Below, piece by piece: positions 8,958 through 17,866 of a stretch of 64,000 bases of DNA. The DNA is from Halogranum amylolyticum. GTDB lineage: Archaea > Halobacteriota > Halobacteria > Halobacteriales > Haloferacaceae. Where the stretch lies: the NCBI RefSeq assembly GCF_900110465.1, contig NZ_FODV01000004.1, forward strand, positions 148,108 through 212,107. The letters run 5' to 3'. How positions within the stretch are numbered: the first letter of the stretch is position 1; each line of letters opens with the position of its first letter. The position numbers and the translations under genes were made by a program. Below the pieces are notes generated by a model, which saw only the letters and a list, made by a program, of their open reading frames with translations, had not been told where the DNA came from and made no database searches.

Positions 8958-9710
8958 TCAGCCGTCGATGCACGTCCCGGGGGCGTCGCCCGCGAGGAAC
9001 GCCTCGAGCTCGTCCGGGCCGAAGATGTGGGCGGGTGCGCCGAGGGCGAGCAGCGCCCGGACCTTCGCGGCCATTCCACCGGTGACGTCCGTCGAGTCGC
9101 TCCCGCCGAGCGCGGCGGCGACGTCGCCGAACTCCCGGATCTCGGGGACGACCTCGTCGTTCGTGTCCAGCACGCCCGGCACCGTCGAGCAGAGACCGAC
9201 GCGGTCGGCGTCGAGTCCCTCCGCGAGGCGGACGACGAGTTCGTCGCCGCTGACGACGGTGACGCCCTCGCCGGCGTGGGCGACCCCGTCGCCGTGGAGC
9301 ACGGGGACGAACCCTTCGGCGAGCATCGTCCGGACCGAATCCAGCGAGAACGAGAGGTCGCCCTCGGCGTCGCGTGCGCCGACCGAGAGCGGATGGACCG
9401 GGAGGGCGGGGACGTCGCGCTGGCCGAAGGCATCGAGGACGTGACCGTTCAGCCGCTTCATCGCGTCGTGGATTGCGAGCGCGGCGCGGGCGTCGTGGGT
9501 TCCGTCGGTAGTGCTCACGCCGTGTTCCTCGGCGTGGTAGTGACCGTAGCTCCCGCCGCCGTGGACGACCACGAGGTCGTCGACGGGCGACTCGGTGTCG
9601 ATGGCGCTGGCGACGGCGGTCGCCGCCGCTTCCAGCGCCGGCACGTCGACCGTCTCGCGGCGGTCCTTGTCGGTGATGACGCTCCCGCCCAGTTTGAGGA
9701 TCGTCGTCAT
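8958..9710 (-). CDS. ipk: Isopentenyl phosphate kinase
   Basis: This 250-residue amino-acid-kinase-fold enzyme phosphorylates isopentenyl phosphate to isopentenyl diphosphate in the archaeal mevalonate pathway. Key segments are ILKLGGSVITDK at the N-terminus (K6) and HGGGSYGH at 50-57. The histidine of the second position in that loop (H57) corresponds to the catalytic His that separates IPK from other kinases of the fold. Its ATG overlaps the end of the mevalonate kinase gene by four bases, so the two are translationally coupled. Together they supply isoprenoid precursors for ether lipids, carotenoids and retinal. Confidence 0.92.
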   Translation of the reverse strand: MTTILKLGGSVITDKDRRETVDVPALEAAATAVASAIDTESPVDDLVVVHGGGSYGHYHAEEHGVSTTDGTHDARAALAIHDAMKRLNGHVLDAFGQRDVPALPVHPLSVGARDAEGDLSFSLDSVRTMLAEGFVPVLHGDGVAHAGEGVTVVSGDELVVRLAEGLDADRVGLCSTVPGVLDTNDEVVPEIREFGDVAAALGGSDSTDVTGGMAAKVRALLALGAPAHIFGPDELEAFLAGDAPGTCIDG

Positions 9711-10759
9711 CGCTCTCGCTCCTCGCGTTCCGCCCCCAGTTCCGCATCGTCTTCCGACTGGACGCCCGTCGTCGCCAGTTCCGCCCGGAAGACGTCCTCA
9801 CAGCCCGGCGTGTACTGGAGTGCGGTCTCGGTCTCCGGCGTCGGGTCGAGCGCGACGATACAGCCGCCGCCGCCCGCGCCGGTCAGTTTCGCGCCGTAGG
9901 CGTCGCCCGAGCGGGCCGCCCAGACGAGGTTGTCCAGCGAGCGCGAGGAGACGCCCAGCGCCTCGAGGAGACCGTGATTGAAATCCATCAGTCCGCCGAG
10001 TTCCTCTAGAAGTTCCTCGTCGGGAGTGCCGTCGGGATCGGCCTCGGCGAGGATCGACTCACCCTCGCGGACGACGTCGCCGATGGTCTCGACCGTCTGG
10101 GCGGCGAAGTCGTACGTCTCGCGGAGTTCGCGGACGCCGGCGACGAGTTCGCCCGTGTCGCCCGACCCGCCGTCGAAGCCGATGACGAACGGGAGCGCCG
10201 GCGCGTCGATGGTGCGACAGTCGTCGCCCTCGACGCGGACCGCCCCGCCCAGCGCCGAGGCGAACGTGTCGGCGCGGGAGGCCTGCCCGTCCTGTACCTC
10301 GTGTTCCGCGCGGTAGGCGCGGTCGGCGATCTCCTGCGGCGTGAGTTCGACGCCGAGTTCGCGGGTGGCGGCGTCGATGCCGGCGACGACGACGGCGGCC
10401 GACGAGCCGAGTCCCGCGCCGAGCGGGATGTCGCTCTCGACGGTGATGTCGAAGCCGGCGTCGGGTTCGTCGGCGGCGTCACGAGCCTGTTCGACCGCGG
10501 CGTCAATGTAGCCCATCGCGGCCTCGACGAGTGACGTCGGCACGTCGACGTCGGGGTGCTCGTCGGTCGACCCGGAGTACTCGACGGCGAACCCGTTGAG
10601 ACTGAGGTCCTCGGCGACGACGCGGACGTGGTCGTCGTCGCGGCGGTCGACGGAGACGGTCGCCCGGCGCTCGATGGCGCAGGGCACCGCCGGTTCGCCG
10701 TAGACGACGGCGTGCTCCCCGAAGAGATACACCTTCCCGGGAGCGCTTGAGACGGTCAT
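9707..10759 (-). CDS. mvk: Mevalonate kinase
   Basis: From the ATG at 10759 the protein has 350 residues, a normal length for archaeal mevalonate kinase. All three GHMP-kinase motifs are present: PGKVYLFGEHAVVYG at 7-21, PLGAGLGSSAA at 112-122 and KLTGAGGGGC at 291-300. It makes phosphomevalonate. The last 20 residues are acidic and lysine-poor, a halophile feature. The gene is first in a two-gene unit with ipk. The longer reading to 11011 would add 84 arginine-rich residues that overlap the next gene's 3' end, and was rejected. Confidence 0.93.
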   Translation of the reverse strand: MTVSSAPGKVYLFGEHAVVYGEPAVPCAIERRATVSVDRRDDDHVRVVAEDLSLNGFAVEYSGSTDEHPDVDVPTSLVEAAMGYIDAAVEQARDAADEPDAGFDITVESDIPLGAGLGSSAAVVVAGIDAATRELGVELTPQEIADRAYRAEHEVQDGQASRADTFASALGGAVRVEGDDCRTIDAPALPFVIGFDGGSGDTGELVAGVRELRETYDFAAQTVETIGDVVREGESILAEADPDGTPDEELLEELGGLMDFNHGLLEALGVSSRSLDNLVWAARSGDAYGAKLTGAGGGGCIVALDPTPETETALQYTPGCEDVFRAELATTGVQSEDDAELGAEREERER

Positions 10760-10827
10760 ACCCGGACGATTGCGGTGGGGGATAACAGAGGTTCCGGATA
10801 CGGTCCCCGTCGACGTGAGTACCGACC

Positions 10828-11589
10828 TCACTCGACGGCCGAACCGGCCTGCACGTGTGCGCGAACCCGCCCCGTGAACCGACCGAGCGGTCGACCGACG
10901 TCGAGACGACGTACGTCCTCGGCGAGGCGCCCGCGTTCGAGACTCAACGAGACGTTCTTCCCGCCGAGGCCGAGACCGACCGGCCCGAGAACGTCGACGG
11001 GCGTCCGCCACAGTCGGTCCTCCTTGACCGTGTAGCTGTCCAGCGTCCCCTCCCGCGTCGGTCGTCGGCCGGTCTCACGAACCGACAGCGAGAGCGCGAG
11101 AGTGCCGTCGCCTCCGTCGCATCCGTCGTCGTCACGACCGCCCTCGCGAACGTCGACGTGCCACTCGTCGCCCCCGTCGGCGACGCTCTCCCGTCGGATC
11201 TCGACGTCGGCGACGGTCTTCGGGTAGCCCCAGATCTCCCGTCCCATCCGGCGGGACTCCTCGGTCGTCACCGGCAGGGAGACGACGTAGCCGCCGAGAC
11301 CACCGTCGAGGCGAGGGACGCCGGCGACGGTTCGGCGAGCGACGGGGACGATAACCGCCAGTTCGTCGTACGGGTCGAAGTCGCCGGCCTGCGAGTAGGA
11401 GACGCCGACGACGACGACGACGCCCCTCCGTGGACCGACCCGGACCGGCGTCAGCGCCTCGGGGACGGCCCCCCGGAGCGACCGCTGGTCCGCCGAGAAC
11501 AGCGCGCCGACGACATCCGCCTCACAGCGGAGCGGCAGATCGACGCGGCGGCCCGTCGAGAGCGTCGCAGTGTGGTCGGGGAGTGTCAC
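10828..11589 (-). CDS. Acetoacetate decarboxylase family protein
   Basis: This 253-residue protein, GTG start, carries the family signature GREIWGYPK, whose lysine is the conserved residue of the acetoacetate-decarboxylase-like fold, and further family strands (YDELAVIVPVARR, YVVSLPVTTEESRRMG). Many members of this family outside clostridia are not decarboxylases but act on other beta-keto acids or are uncharacterised, so the substrate is open. The gene ends 68 bp upstream of the mevalonate kinase start on the same strand, and a shared transcript is possible. The biotin ligase gene is divergent. Confidence 0.72.
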   Translation of the reverse strand: MTLPDHTATLSTGRRVDLPLRCEADVVGALFSADQRSLRGAVPEALTPVRVGPRRGVVVVVGVSYSQAGDFDPYDELAVIVPVARRTVAGVPRLDGGLGGYVVSLPVTTEESRRMGREIWGYPKTVADVEIRRESVADGGDEWHVDVREGGRDDDGCDGGDGTLALSLSVRETGRRPTREGTLDSYTVKEDRLWRTPVDVLGPVGLGLGGKNVSLSLERGRLAEDVRRLDVGRPLGRFTGRVRAHVQAGSAVE

Positions 11590-11702
11590 GCCGGACCCGA
11601 CGGCCCCGAACGTCTAAACGTTCCGGGCCGTCGCACCGGCGTCGTCGAACGTCGCCGAGCCGAGAGCGGCGGACATTTGACCCCTGCACTCTCAGTTTCG
11701 GT

Positions 11703-12650
11703 ATGAACGAGACTCGACGCGCCCTCCTCGACGCACTCGCGGAGGGACCCGTGGGCGGACCGGAACTCGCCGACCGACTCGGCGTCTCGCGGGCGGCCGT
11801 CTGGAAGCAGGTCGAGGCGCTCCGAGACGAGGGGTTCGAGGTCGAGAGCACGAACGACGGCTACGTCGTCGCCGACGTCCCCGGCTACGGTGCGGCCAGC
11901 ATCGAGTTCGGACTCGACGCGCCGTTCTCCGTCGAGTACCACGACAGCGTCGACAGCACGAACCTCCGCGCGCGAGAACTGGCGGCCGAGGGGGCAGACG
12001 ACGTCGCCGTCGTCGCCGACGAACAGACCGGCGGGCGGGGGCGACTCGAACGGGCGTGGTCGGCCCCGTCCGGTGGCGTGTGGGTCTCCATCCTCGTCAG
12101 ACCGCAGCGACCTCCGGCGCACGTCCCCGTGTTCACGCTGGCGGCGGCCGTCGCGGTGACTCGCGTCTGCCGGGAGGTCGGCGTCGACGCGAGCATCAAG
12201 TGGCCGAACGACGTCCTGGTCGAGACGGGCGAGCGGAGCGAGCGCGGCGGTCTGAAACTCGTCGGTATCCTGACCGAGATGGAGGGCGAGGCCGACCGCG
12301 TCTCGTGGCTCGTCGCCGGCATCGGCGTCAACGCCAACGTCGACGCCGCGGAACTTCCGGAGGGGGCGACGAGCCTGCGCGAACAGACGGGCGGCGACGT
12401 CGACCGTCGCGTGTTCGTCCAGCGGCTGCTGGAGGAGTTCGACGAGCTACGGGAGAACCCCGACGAGGTGCTGCCGGCGTGGCGCGCACACTCGGCGACG
12501 CTCGGGCAGCGCGTCCGCGTCGAGACGTCCGGCGGCGTCGTCGAGGGGACGGCCGTCGACGTAGAGTTTCCGGGTGCGCTCGTCGTCGACACGAGCGAGG
12601 GGGACGTGAGGGTTCACGCGGGCGACTGCGAGCATCTGCGGCCGGTGTGA
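11703..12650 (+). CDS. birA: Biotin--[acetyl-CoA carboxylase] ligase with N-terminal DNA-binding domain (BirA type)
   Basis: The 315-residue protein has a winged helix at about 1-60 (GPELADRLGVSRAAVWKQVEALRDEG). A biotin protein ligase catalytic domain follows, with the motif GRGRLERAWSAPSG and KWPNDVLV, and then a small C-terminal SH3-like domain. It attaches biotin to carboxylase carrier proteins. The N-terminal domain suggests it may also repress transcription when loaded with biotinyl-AMP, as in E. coli BirA; no operator is evident here. The start at 11703 excludes an upstream arginine-rich stretch. Confidence 0.92.
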   Translation: MNETRRALLDALAEGPVGGPELADRLGVSRAAVWKQVEALRDEGFEVESTNDGYVVADVPGYGAASIEFGLDAPFSVEYHDSVDSTNLRARELAAEGADDVAVVADEQTGGRGRLERAWSAPSGGVWVSILVRPQRPPAHVPVFTLAAAVAVTRVCREVGVDASIKWPNDVLVETGERSERGGLKLVGILTEMEGEADRVSWLVAGIGVNANVDAAELPEGATSLREQTGGDVDRRVFVQRLLEEFDELRENPDEVLPAWRAHSATLGQRVRVETSGGVVEGTAVDVEFPGALVVDTSEGDVRVHAGDCEHLRPV

Positions 12651-12656
12651 ACGCCC

Positions 12657-13118
12657 TCACGTCGCCTGTCCCGGCTGTTCCGTCCCGACCCGGACGGTCA
12701 TCACGGGGACGTTCGACGAGCGGACGACCTTCTCGGCGACGCTCCCTAACAGGAGCCGGTCGATGCCGCCGCGACCGTGGGTCCCCATCACGACGAGGTC
12801 GCAACCCTCCTCCTCGGCGTACCGGACGATCTCGCGCTGCGGTGGCCCTTCGAGGACGTGCGTCTCGACCGTGACGTCCTGGCGGCCGGCGAGCGTCCGG
12901 ACGGTCTCCAGTGCGGTCTCGGCGTCCTCCCGGAGCATATTCTCGACGCCTTCCCAGGAGGACTCCATCGGGAGACCGGTGAACCCCGCCGTGTTGACGA
13001 CGTAGACGGCGTGGATCGTCGCACCGTGAGCCGCCGCGAGGTCGACGGCGTGCGACACTGCCCGTTCGACGCCTTCGGAACCGTCGGTCGGGACGAGAAT
13101 CCGGTCGTACAGATCCAT
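12657..13118 (-). CDS. Universal stress protein, UspA family
   Basis: This 153-residue single-domain Usp protein begins DRILVPTDGSEGVERAV. It contains the ATP-binding signature GTHGRGGIDRLLLGSVAEKVV near the C-terminus (G-x2-G-x9-G-S), so it is of the nucleotide-binding type. Such proteins are small cytoplasmic dimers that help cells survive stress; the precise role is unknown. It converges with the biotin ligase gene, only 6 bp from its stop codon. Confidence 0.88.
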   Translation of the reverse strand: MDLYDRILVPTDGSEGVERAVSHAVDLAAAHGATIHAVYVVNTAGFTGLPMESSWEGVENMLREDAETALETVRTLAGRQDVTVETHVLEGPPQREIVRYAEEEGCDLVVMGTHGRGGIDRLLLGSVAEKVVRSSNVPVMTVRVGTEQPGQAT

Positions 13119-13212
13119 GTTAGCTCACCACACGCTAGTCTGTCGAACATCTTAGCTCTTCGTGCAGAAAGCGCAAGGGTGCGGCGGTGGACGCCCGAAC
13201 GATGCGGTCGCC

Positions 13213-14226
13213 TCAGAGCACGACGCGTTTCACGTCTGCGTGACCCGCCCGGCGGACGACGGCCCGGACGGGGTCGTGGACGCCGGAGAGGTTGTCCGAG
13301 TCGCCGTCGAGCACGAGCAGTTTCGCGTCACGGCTGGGCTCGACGAGCCCGCAGTTCAGGTCGGCTATCTCGGCCCCGTTGACCGTCGCCATCCGGAGCA
13401 CCTCGCGGGCGCTGGCGTCGGTCAGCTTCGTCGCGAACTCCATCTCGCGGAACATCGAGGGGCTGTTGAGCATCACGTTGTCGGTACCGAGCGCGACGGT
13501 CGTCCGGTCCAACAGCTCCCGCAGCGGCGGGACACCGACGCCCGTGACGAGGTTCGAGCGCGGGCAGACGACGACGGGGATCTCGCTGTCGGCGACGCGT
13601 TCGAGGTGGAGCGGTTCGGGGTGGACCATGTGGACGAGGAAGTCGGGAACGAGGTCCAGCGCCGGGTTGATGTCATCGGGGTCACGCTCGCCGGCGTGGA
13701 TGCCGAACAGTTTGTTCGCCTCGCGCGTCGCGTTTCGGACGGCGTCGAAGTCGCCGTCGCGCGCGCCGCTGGCACCGAACCCGTCGGCCGCCTCCATCGC
13801 CTCCGGAGTCTCGCGGCCGAGGACGACGCCCTCGACGTCGAGGCCGTCGAGCGCCCGTCGGATGGCGTCGACGCCGTCGACGCCGCCCTCGCGGAACTCG
13901 ACGAACGCCGCCTGTCCGCCCGCCTGCATGTACTGCAGCGAACGGCGCATCGCCGCGATCATCTCCTCGGCGCTGGCCTGTCGGAGCAGTCTGTGTTTCA
14001 GCCCGTCCGGCGGCGCGACGAGTTCGTCCAGCGAGAGGCCGGCCCCAGCCTCCTTGGCGATCGAGTCGCCGATGTGCGTGTGGGCGTTGACGAACGCCGG
14101 GAGGACGATGTCGGTCGAGTCGACCGTTGCCTCCTCTACGTCCACGACGGTGCCGTCCTCGACGACGACGCGTCCCTCCACCGGTTCGAAGTCGCGGCCT
14201 CGAAGCACGGTCCCCTCGAGTATCAT
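13213..14226 (-). CDS. Amidohydrolase family protein (cytosine deaminase/chlorohydrolase-like)
   Basis: The 337-residue protein has the composite fold of metal-dependent amidohydrolases. Metal ligands are visible as NAHTHIGDS (HxH), GIHAGE, LVHMVHPE and ALGTDNVML (the aspartate), with N- and C-terminal beta-sandwich segments (VVVEDGTVVDVE; AKLLVLDGD). These enzymes deaminate or hydrolyse ring and guanidino substrates such as cytosine, guanine or S-adenosylhomocysteine derivatives. The substrate cannot be named. It lies 48 bp downstream of the HD phosphohydrolase gene on the same strand, which fits a nucleotide salvage or clean-up pair. Confidence 0.78.
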   Translation of the reverse strand: MILEGTVLRGRDFEPVEGRVVVEDGTVVDVEEATVDSTDIVLPAFVNAHTHIGDSIAKEAGAGLSLDELVAPPDGLKHRLLRQASAEEMIAAMRRSLQYMQAGGQAAFVEFREGGVDGVDAIRRALDGLDVEGVVLGRETPEAMEAADGFGASGARDGDFDAVRNATREANKLFGIHAGERDPDDINPALDLVPDFLVHMVHPEPLHLERVADSEIPVVVCPRSNLVTGVGVPPLRELLDRTTVALGTDNVMLNSPSMFREMEFATKLTDASAREVLRMATVNGAEIADLNCGLVEPSRDAKLLVLDGDSDNLSGVHDPVRAVVRRAGHADVKRVVL

Positions 14227-14274
14227 CGTCTACAGGGTCGCAATCGAGTGGCTTGAACCTCCCGAAGCAGGCGT

Positions 14275-15498
14275 TCAGTCGAACTGATCGAGCGTCGTCC
14301 GCTGGCCGGTCCGGACGTAGTTGACGAGCGCGCCCTCGATGTCGAGACCGAGCACGTCCACGGCGGTCTCGCCGACCCGGTCTGCGGCGTCGGCGGGCGC
14401 GTAGACGCCGAGTCGCCACTGCTGGCGCTGGGCGGTCCGTAGCGCGCTCACGAGCGGCGACTGCCGGTCGAGCTGCCGGACGTCGCCGTTGACCACGACC
14501 CGCGAGGAGGACTCCTTCATCGACGGCTCGGCGGGGACGTCGATGATGACCTCGCCGGGGTCGACCCCCGTCTGCTCGGCGACCTCGCGTTCGACCTCTC
14601 GGAGCTCCTCGTGCGGCGCGTCGAGGACGTACTGTGGGACGTCGTCGAGTTCGGCCCAGACGCCGCGTTTGTAGAGGTCTCGCCGGTCGAGACGGTGGGC
14701 GAACTCCGCCGTCGACGGCGTCATCCGCAGGCTCGCCAGCAGATCGTGGTCGTCCATCCGGCGTATCTGCGACGCCGAGATGTCCGGTTCGCCCAACAGC
14801 CGTTCGGCGGCGCGCCGGAGCATCGCCTTCGAGATGCGGGCGACGTGGTGCTGGTAGACGGTCGGGTTCATCAACGCCCGCGCGAGGAGCAGCGACTCGG
14901 CGGTCTGAACGTTTCCTTCGTCCAAGACGAGTTCGCCGTCGACGAACGTCAGTTCGCGGACGAGCCGACCGGTGTCGATGGTGCCGTAGGGGACGCCCGT
15001 GTGGTGGGCGTCGCGCACCAGGTAGTCCATCCGGTCGACGTCGAGCTCTCCCGACACCAACTGGCCGTACTGTCCCTCGCCGGCGACGAGGCCAGCGACA
15101 GCGGCGGGGTCGAGGTCGTGCTCGCGGAGTACCTCGCCGACCTCGCCGCGGGCGAGCAGCTCCGCCACGTCGTCGTGGTACTTCCCGGTGTGACGGTACG
15201 TGAGCGCCTCGATGTTGTGACTGTACGGGCCGTGACCGACGTCGTGGAGGAGTGCGGCCGCGCGGAGGCGTTCGGCCAGCGAGCCTTCGATGCCGAGATG
15301 CGAGAGTGCGCGGTTCGCGAGGTGGTAGACGCCGAGGCTGTGCTCGAAGCGCGTGTGGTTCGCCGAAGGGTAGACGAGTTGGACCGTCCCCAACTGCTTG
15401 ATGTGGCGGAGCCGCTGCACCTCCCGAGTGTCGAGGAGAGCGGCGGCGACGCCCTCGACCTCGATGTGGTCGTGGACGCTGTCCTTGACGGTAATCAT
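14275..15498 (-). CDS. HD-domain phosphohydrolase (dGTPase/YwfO-like)
   Basis: With the ATG at 15498 the protein has 407 residues. The HD superfamily metal ligands are R-F-E-H at 50-53, HD at H85-D86 in AALLHDVGHGPYSH, and D in DYLVRDAHHTG. The N-terminus MITVKDSVHDHIEVEG is the typical family start. Related enzymes hydrolyse dNTPs or phosphodiesters; the actual substrate here is unknown. A 45-codon ORF 50 bp upstream repeats the first 24 codons of this gene. Confidence 0.8.
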   Translation of the reverse strand: MITVKDSVHDHIEVEGVAAALLDTREVQRLRHIKQLGTVQLVYPSANHTRFEHSLGVYHLANRALSHLGIEGSLAERLRAAALLHDVGHGPYSHNIEALTYRHTGKYHDDVAELLARGEVGEVLREHDLDPAAVAGLVAGEGQYGQLVSGELDVDRMDYLVRDAHHTGVPYGTIDTGRLVRELTFVDGELVLDEGNVQTAESLLLARALMNPTVYQHHVARISKAMLRRAAERLLGEPDISASQIRRMDDHDLLASLRMTPSTAEFAHRLDRRDLYKRGVWAELDDVPQYVLDAPHEELREVEREVAEQTGVDPGEVIIDVPAEPSMKESSSRVVVNGDVRQLDRQSPLVSALRTAQRQQWRLGVYAPADAADRVGETAVDVLGLDIEGALVNYVRTGQRTTLDQFD

Positions 15499-15547
15499 GG
15501 GCCGGGAGTTCGGCCCGACGGGATAAAAACCGTCGGAGCGCCGTCGG

Positions 15548-15685
15548 TCAGTCGCCCCGGCTCGCTCGCACCCCGAGCACGTCGCGTGCGGCATCGACGT
15601 GTTCGATCGCGGTGCCGTCCACGAGGTCCTGCGCCAGCGGGTCGAGCGAGACGTAGTCGTGGACGCTGTCCTTGGCGGCGATCAT
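15548..15685 (-). pseudogene. Partial copy of the HD-domain phosphohydrolase N-terminus (45 codons)
   Basis: On the minus strand from the ATG at 15685 the reading is MIAAKDSVHDYVSLDPLAQD and then an unrelated tail of about 25 residues to a stop at 15548. It matches the N-terminus of the intact HD protein downstream (MITVKDSVHDHIEVEGVAAA), sharing the eight-codon core K-D-S-V-H-D; 18 nucleotides of that core are identical in both copies. There is no HD motif and no downstream domain. I interpret it as a truncated tandem duplicate, or a small relic, rather than a working enzyme. Confidence 0.45.
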
Positions 15686-15992
15686 CGAGACTGATACGAG
15701 CTGTCGGTCATCTGGTGTTTCGGATGGGGTGCGTGGATTTGCAGGCTGCGATCGTCATACGAACGTTGCCCGAATTTCTATCGAGTCAGCACGCCCACCG
15801 AAACCTACTCGGTTCTTGTCAAAAGGGAGGTGCAACACACAGAAGGTGTATCCATAGCCTCTAGTCTCGACAACGTCCTACAACTTATGTTGGTACACGT
15901 TCACAATTCACATATCTGGTTCGACGTAGATCGTCCGAATCGGGCGAGAAACAGTCTGTCTCGTCGAAACAGTAGATAGCCAGAGAAAAAAC
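15686..15992. other. 307-bp spacer at the left edge of an AT-richer segment
   Basis: No gene can be supported here. GC content drops visibly compared with the flanks, and this spacer probably contains the promoter of the cupredoxin gene that starts at 15993. No tRNA-like fold was recognised. Confidence 0.4.
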
Positions 15993-16847
15993 ATGACCGA
16001 TCGACCAGCCATGGACGAACGGGAGCTCAGTGATGCAGAGCTACTCGAATTGATCAAAAACCACGGTATCGATCGTCGGTCTGTGATGAAAGCGCTCGGT
16101 GTGGGAACTGCGCTGTCGCTTAGTGCCGGTAACGCAGCCGCAAAGCACGACGATCCGCATCCACCGCATATCGACTCTCATTACGGCTATGCGACCTCGG
16201 ACGCCGATGATATTCCGACGAAGCTGGAACCGGATCACGTGGTCGAATTACACGCAATTCCTCCAAACCCTCCCGAGAACCAACCGCCGATGTTCCACTT
16301 TGCGCCCAGTGGACTCTCTGTGGACTGCGGTGATGTTGTCCAGTTCACGTTTACCGCTCCCGACCACACAATTACGGCGTACCACCCTGCACACGGATTC
16401 CAACGGCGGGTTCCTAAACAGACCCCACCCTTCTCGTCGCCGGTGGTCAACGCCGGTGGAGCGTGGCTCTATCGATTCGAGACAGAAGGCCTCTATGACA
16501 TGTATTGTGGACCACACCACATACTCGGGATGGCAATGCGGATTGTCGTCGGAAATCTTAGCGAGGAGGATATCCCAGACTACGAGGATACGTTCGAGGG
16601 TTCCGAAGGCCCACCGCCGCTTTTGGCTCCATTTAGCAAAGAGGCTCTCGAACACGAACTTCATAATTTCACCGCATTCATCGAAGGAGGCAACGAAGGC
16701 TGTGAGTGGGTATGGCTGACACCCAAAGAGATCCTTGATACGGACGCGCTTGATCCAAGGAACATACAGGAGGGTGATGGAAAAGTGTCGTTCGATCAGG
16801 TTCTCGAGGACATCGGTCGTGCCGATGTCAGCCACGAACACGAGTAA
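15993..16847 (+). CDS. Tat-exported cupredoxin (blue-copper) protein
   Basis: This 284-residue protein has a twin-arginine signal (DRRSVMKALG, R28-R29) with a hydrophobic run ending in AGNAAA near residue 50. The mature part has a type 1 copper site: H125 (or H131), then C172, H175 and M180 in YCGPHHILGM. The C-x2-H-x4-M spacing is that of plastocyanin/halocyanin proteins. Such proteins carry electrons at the outer membrane surface. About 100 residues after the copper domain are unassigned. Codon use is AT-richer than the neighbours. The protein is a paralogue of 39726-40739: WLYRFET and the copper loop are shared. Confidence 0.78.
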   Translation: MTDRPAMDERELSDAELLELIKNHGIDRRSVMKALGVGTALSLSAGNAAAKHDDPHPPHIDSHYGYATSDADDIPTKLEPDHVVELHAIPPNPPENQPPMFHFAPSGLSVDCGDVVQFTFTAPDHTITAYHPAHGFQRRVPKQTPPFSSPVVNAGGAWLYRFETEGLYDMYCGPHHILGMAMRIVVGNLSEEDIPDYEDTFEGSEGPPPLLAPFSKEALEHELHNFTAFIEGGNEGCEWVWLTPKEILDTDALDPRNIQEGDGKVSFDQVLEDIGRADVSHEHE

Positions 16848-17148
16848 GTCGTGAGGGAGGTTGGCCATTCGCCGATATCGTTTTCCGATAGAACACAGAC
16901 AACAGGTTCCGATCGGCTGAAGCTCATTCCGAGGGTGGATCGAGCCAGTACTGAACGGTTTGCGATTCTGAATTGCACGTTTTCCAGCGTGCTGAACAGG
17001 AGGGTGCATTCAGGAATCTACTCGGCTACGTGAGCATCTCATCAATTAACCTATTTTGCCATCATCCTTTTCGGAGCACCGCGAGAACGATGAACTACAA
17101 TTCATCACCACGACTCCAGGAGGGTGAATTGCACCAAGGCATTCCGGT

Positions 17149-17180
17149 AATACCCCCTCCCCCCCCCCCTTAGGGGTATT
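17149..17180. repeat. Perfect 8-bp inverted repeat around an 11-C homopolymer
   Basis: The arms AATACCCC (17149-17156) and GGGGTATT (17173-17180) pair perfectly. The 16-base loop contains an uninterrupted run of 11 C (17159-17169). The homopolymer is unusual in this window. It could be a mobile-element end, a slippage-prone tract or a transcription-stop structure; nothing on the sequence decides this. Confidence 0.6.
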
Positions 17181-17235
17181 TACTCAAAAAGCACTTACAG
17201 ACAGTAGGCTCGGGTCGACTGCGTGTGCTGCAGAT

Positions 17236-17253
17236 GCGCTTTGAATTCAGCAC
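17236..17253 (+). repeat. Dispersed short repeat, copy D (diverged)
   Basis: Reads GCGCTTTGAATTCAGCAC, matching copies B and C except around positions 6-9. It lies in the same AT-richer segment. Confidence 0.4.
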
Positions 17254-17614
17254 CCCACAGAGCCCTCTAAGATTCTGCTAGGAACATCGTGCAACAGACA
17301 AAGGTTGTCTGCACAAAACTCGCAAGGAGCGCGACAACGTGAAAACTCAGGCAAAGCAGCAGTAACCGTTGGGAAAAAACACTAAACGCCATGGCACGGG
17401 ATATCTGCTCCCGTCTCGGTGTGTCCCCCTGCAATGAGCACTGTGGGCCAGTTTCCCTGCCTCGTCTCACGTTCTCTTCGACGCCATCGGCTCTCCCTCT
17501 CGTGCGTTGGCAAACGAGGGTTGTCTCGTTCGATCTCCTTCCACGACCGAAGTCGTGTGGGCTTTCTCCTCGACTCGGTGGAGCCGACACAGTCACACCC
17601 GACCAACTCATCTG

Positions 17615-17866
17615 CTATCGGTAGCTACTCTCTTTATTGACGACAGTACCGGTGGTAACACGTTCGGTTTGTACCGATTCAGGAAGCTCGTTTTGGGAGA
17701 TCGGCTCAAGAATCAGTAGCTCCCCGTCTTGCGTTTCCATCCACTCTTTTCCAGACTCCGTATCCCAACAACAGGGTGTCCACGTTCCCGATTCAAGCCG
17801 TTTCCAAATGTCCACGTCACCGTAATATTTCCCGTCACTACACCTGTAAATAGGATTGGTTTTCAT
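17615..17866 (-). CDS. Small hypothetical protein, cysteine-containing
   Basis: This 83-residue ORF, ATG start, does not have the arginine-rich look of shadow frames. It contains RCSDGKYYGDVDIWKRLESG, a CC pair (TPCCWDTESG) and an acidic C-terminal half. I do not recognise the family. It is AT-richer than neighbours and lies inside the accessory-looking segment, with a possible weak TATA-like run about 20 nt upstream. It could be a short orphan of plasmid or viral origin; confidence that it is expressed is moderate. Confidence 0.4.
   Translation of the reverse strand: MKTNPIYRCSDGKYYGDVDIWKRLESGTWTPCCWDTESGKEWMETQDGELLILEPISQNELPESVQTERVTTGTVVNKESSYR

Larger units (their letters stand above)
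16848..17614. other. 767-bp gene-poor, AT-richer stretch with a poly-C hairpin and a repeat copy
   Basis: I see no supportable gene. Short ORFs of 60-78 codons occur on both strands but lack start context and coherent protein character. It holds a poly-C hairpin (17149-17180), copy D of the dispersed repeat (17236-17253) and two similar words, AGGAGGGTG, at about 17005 and 17119. It is best read as degraded accessory DNA. Confidence 0.45.
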
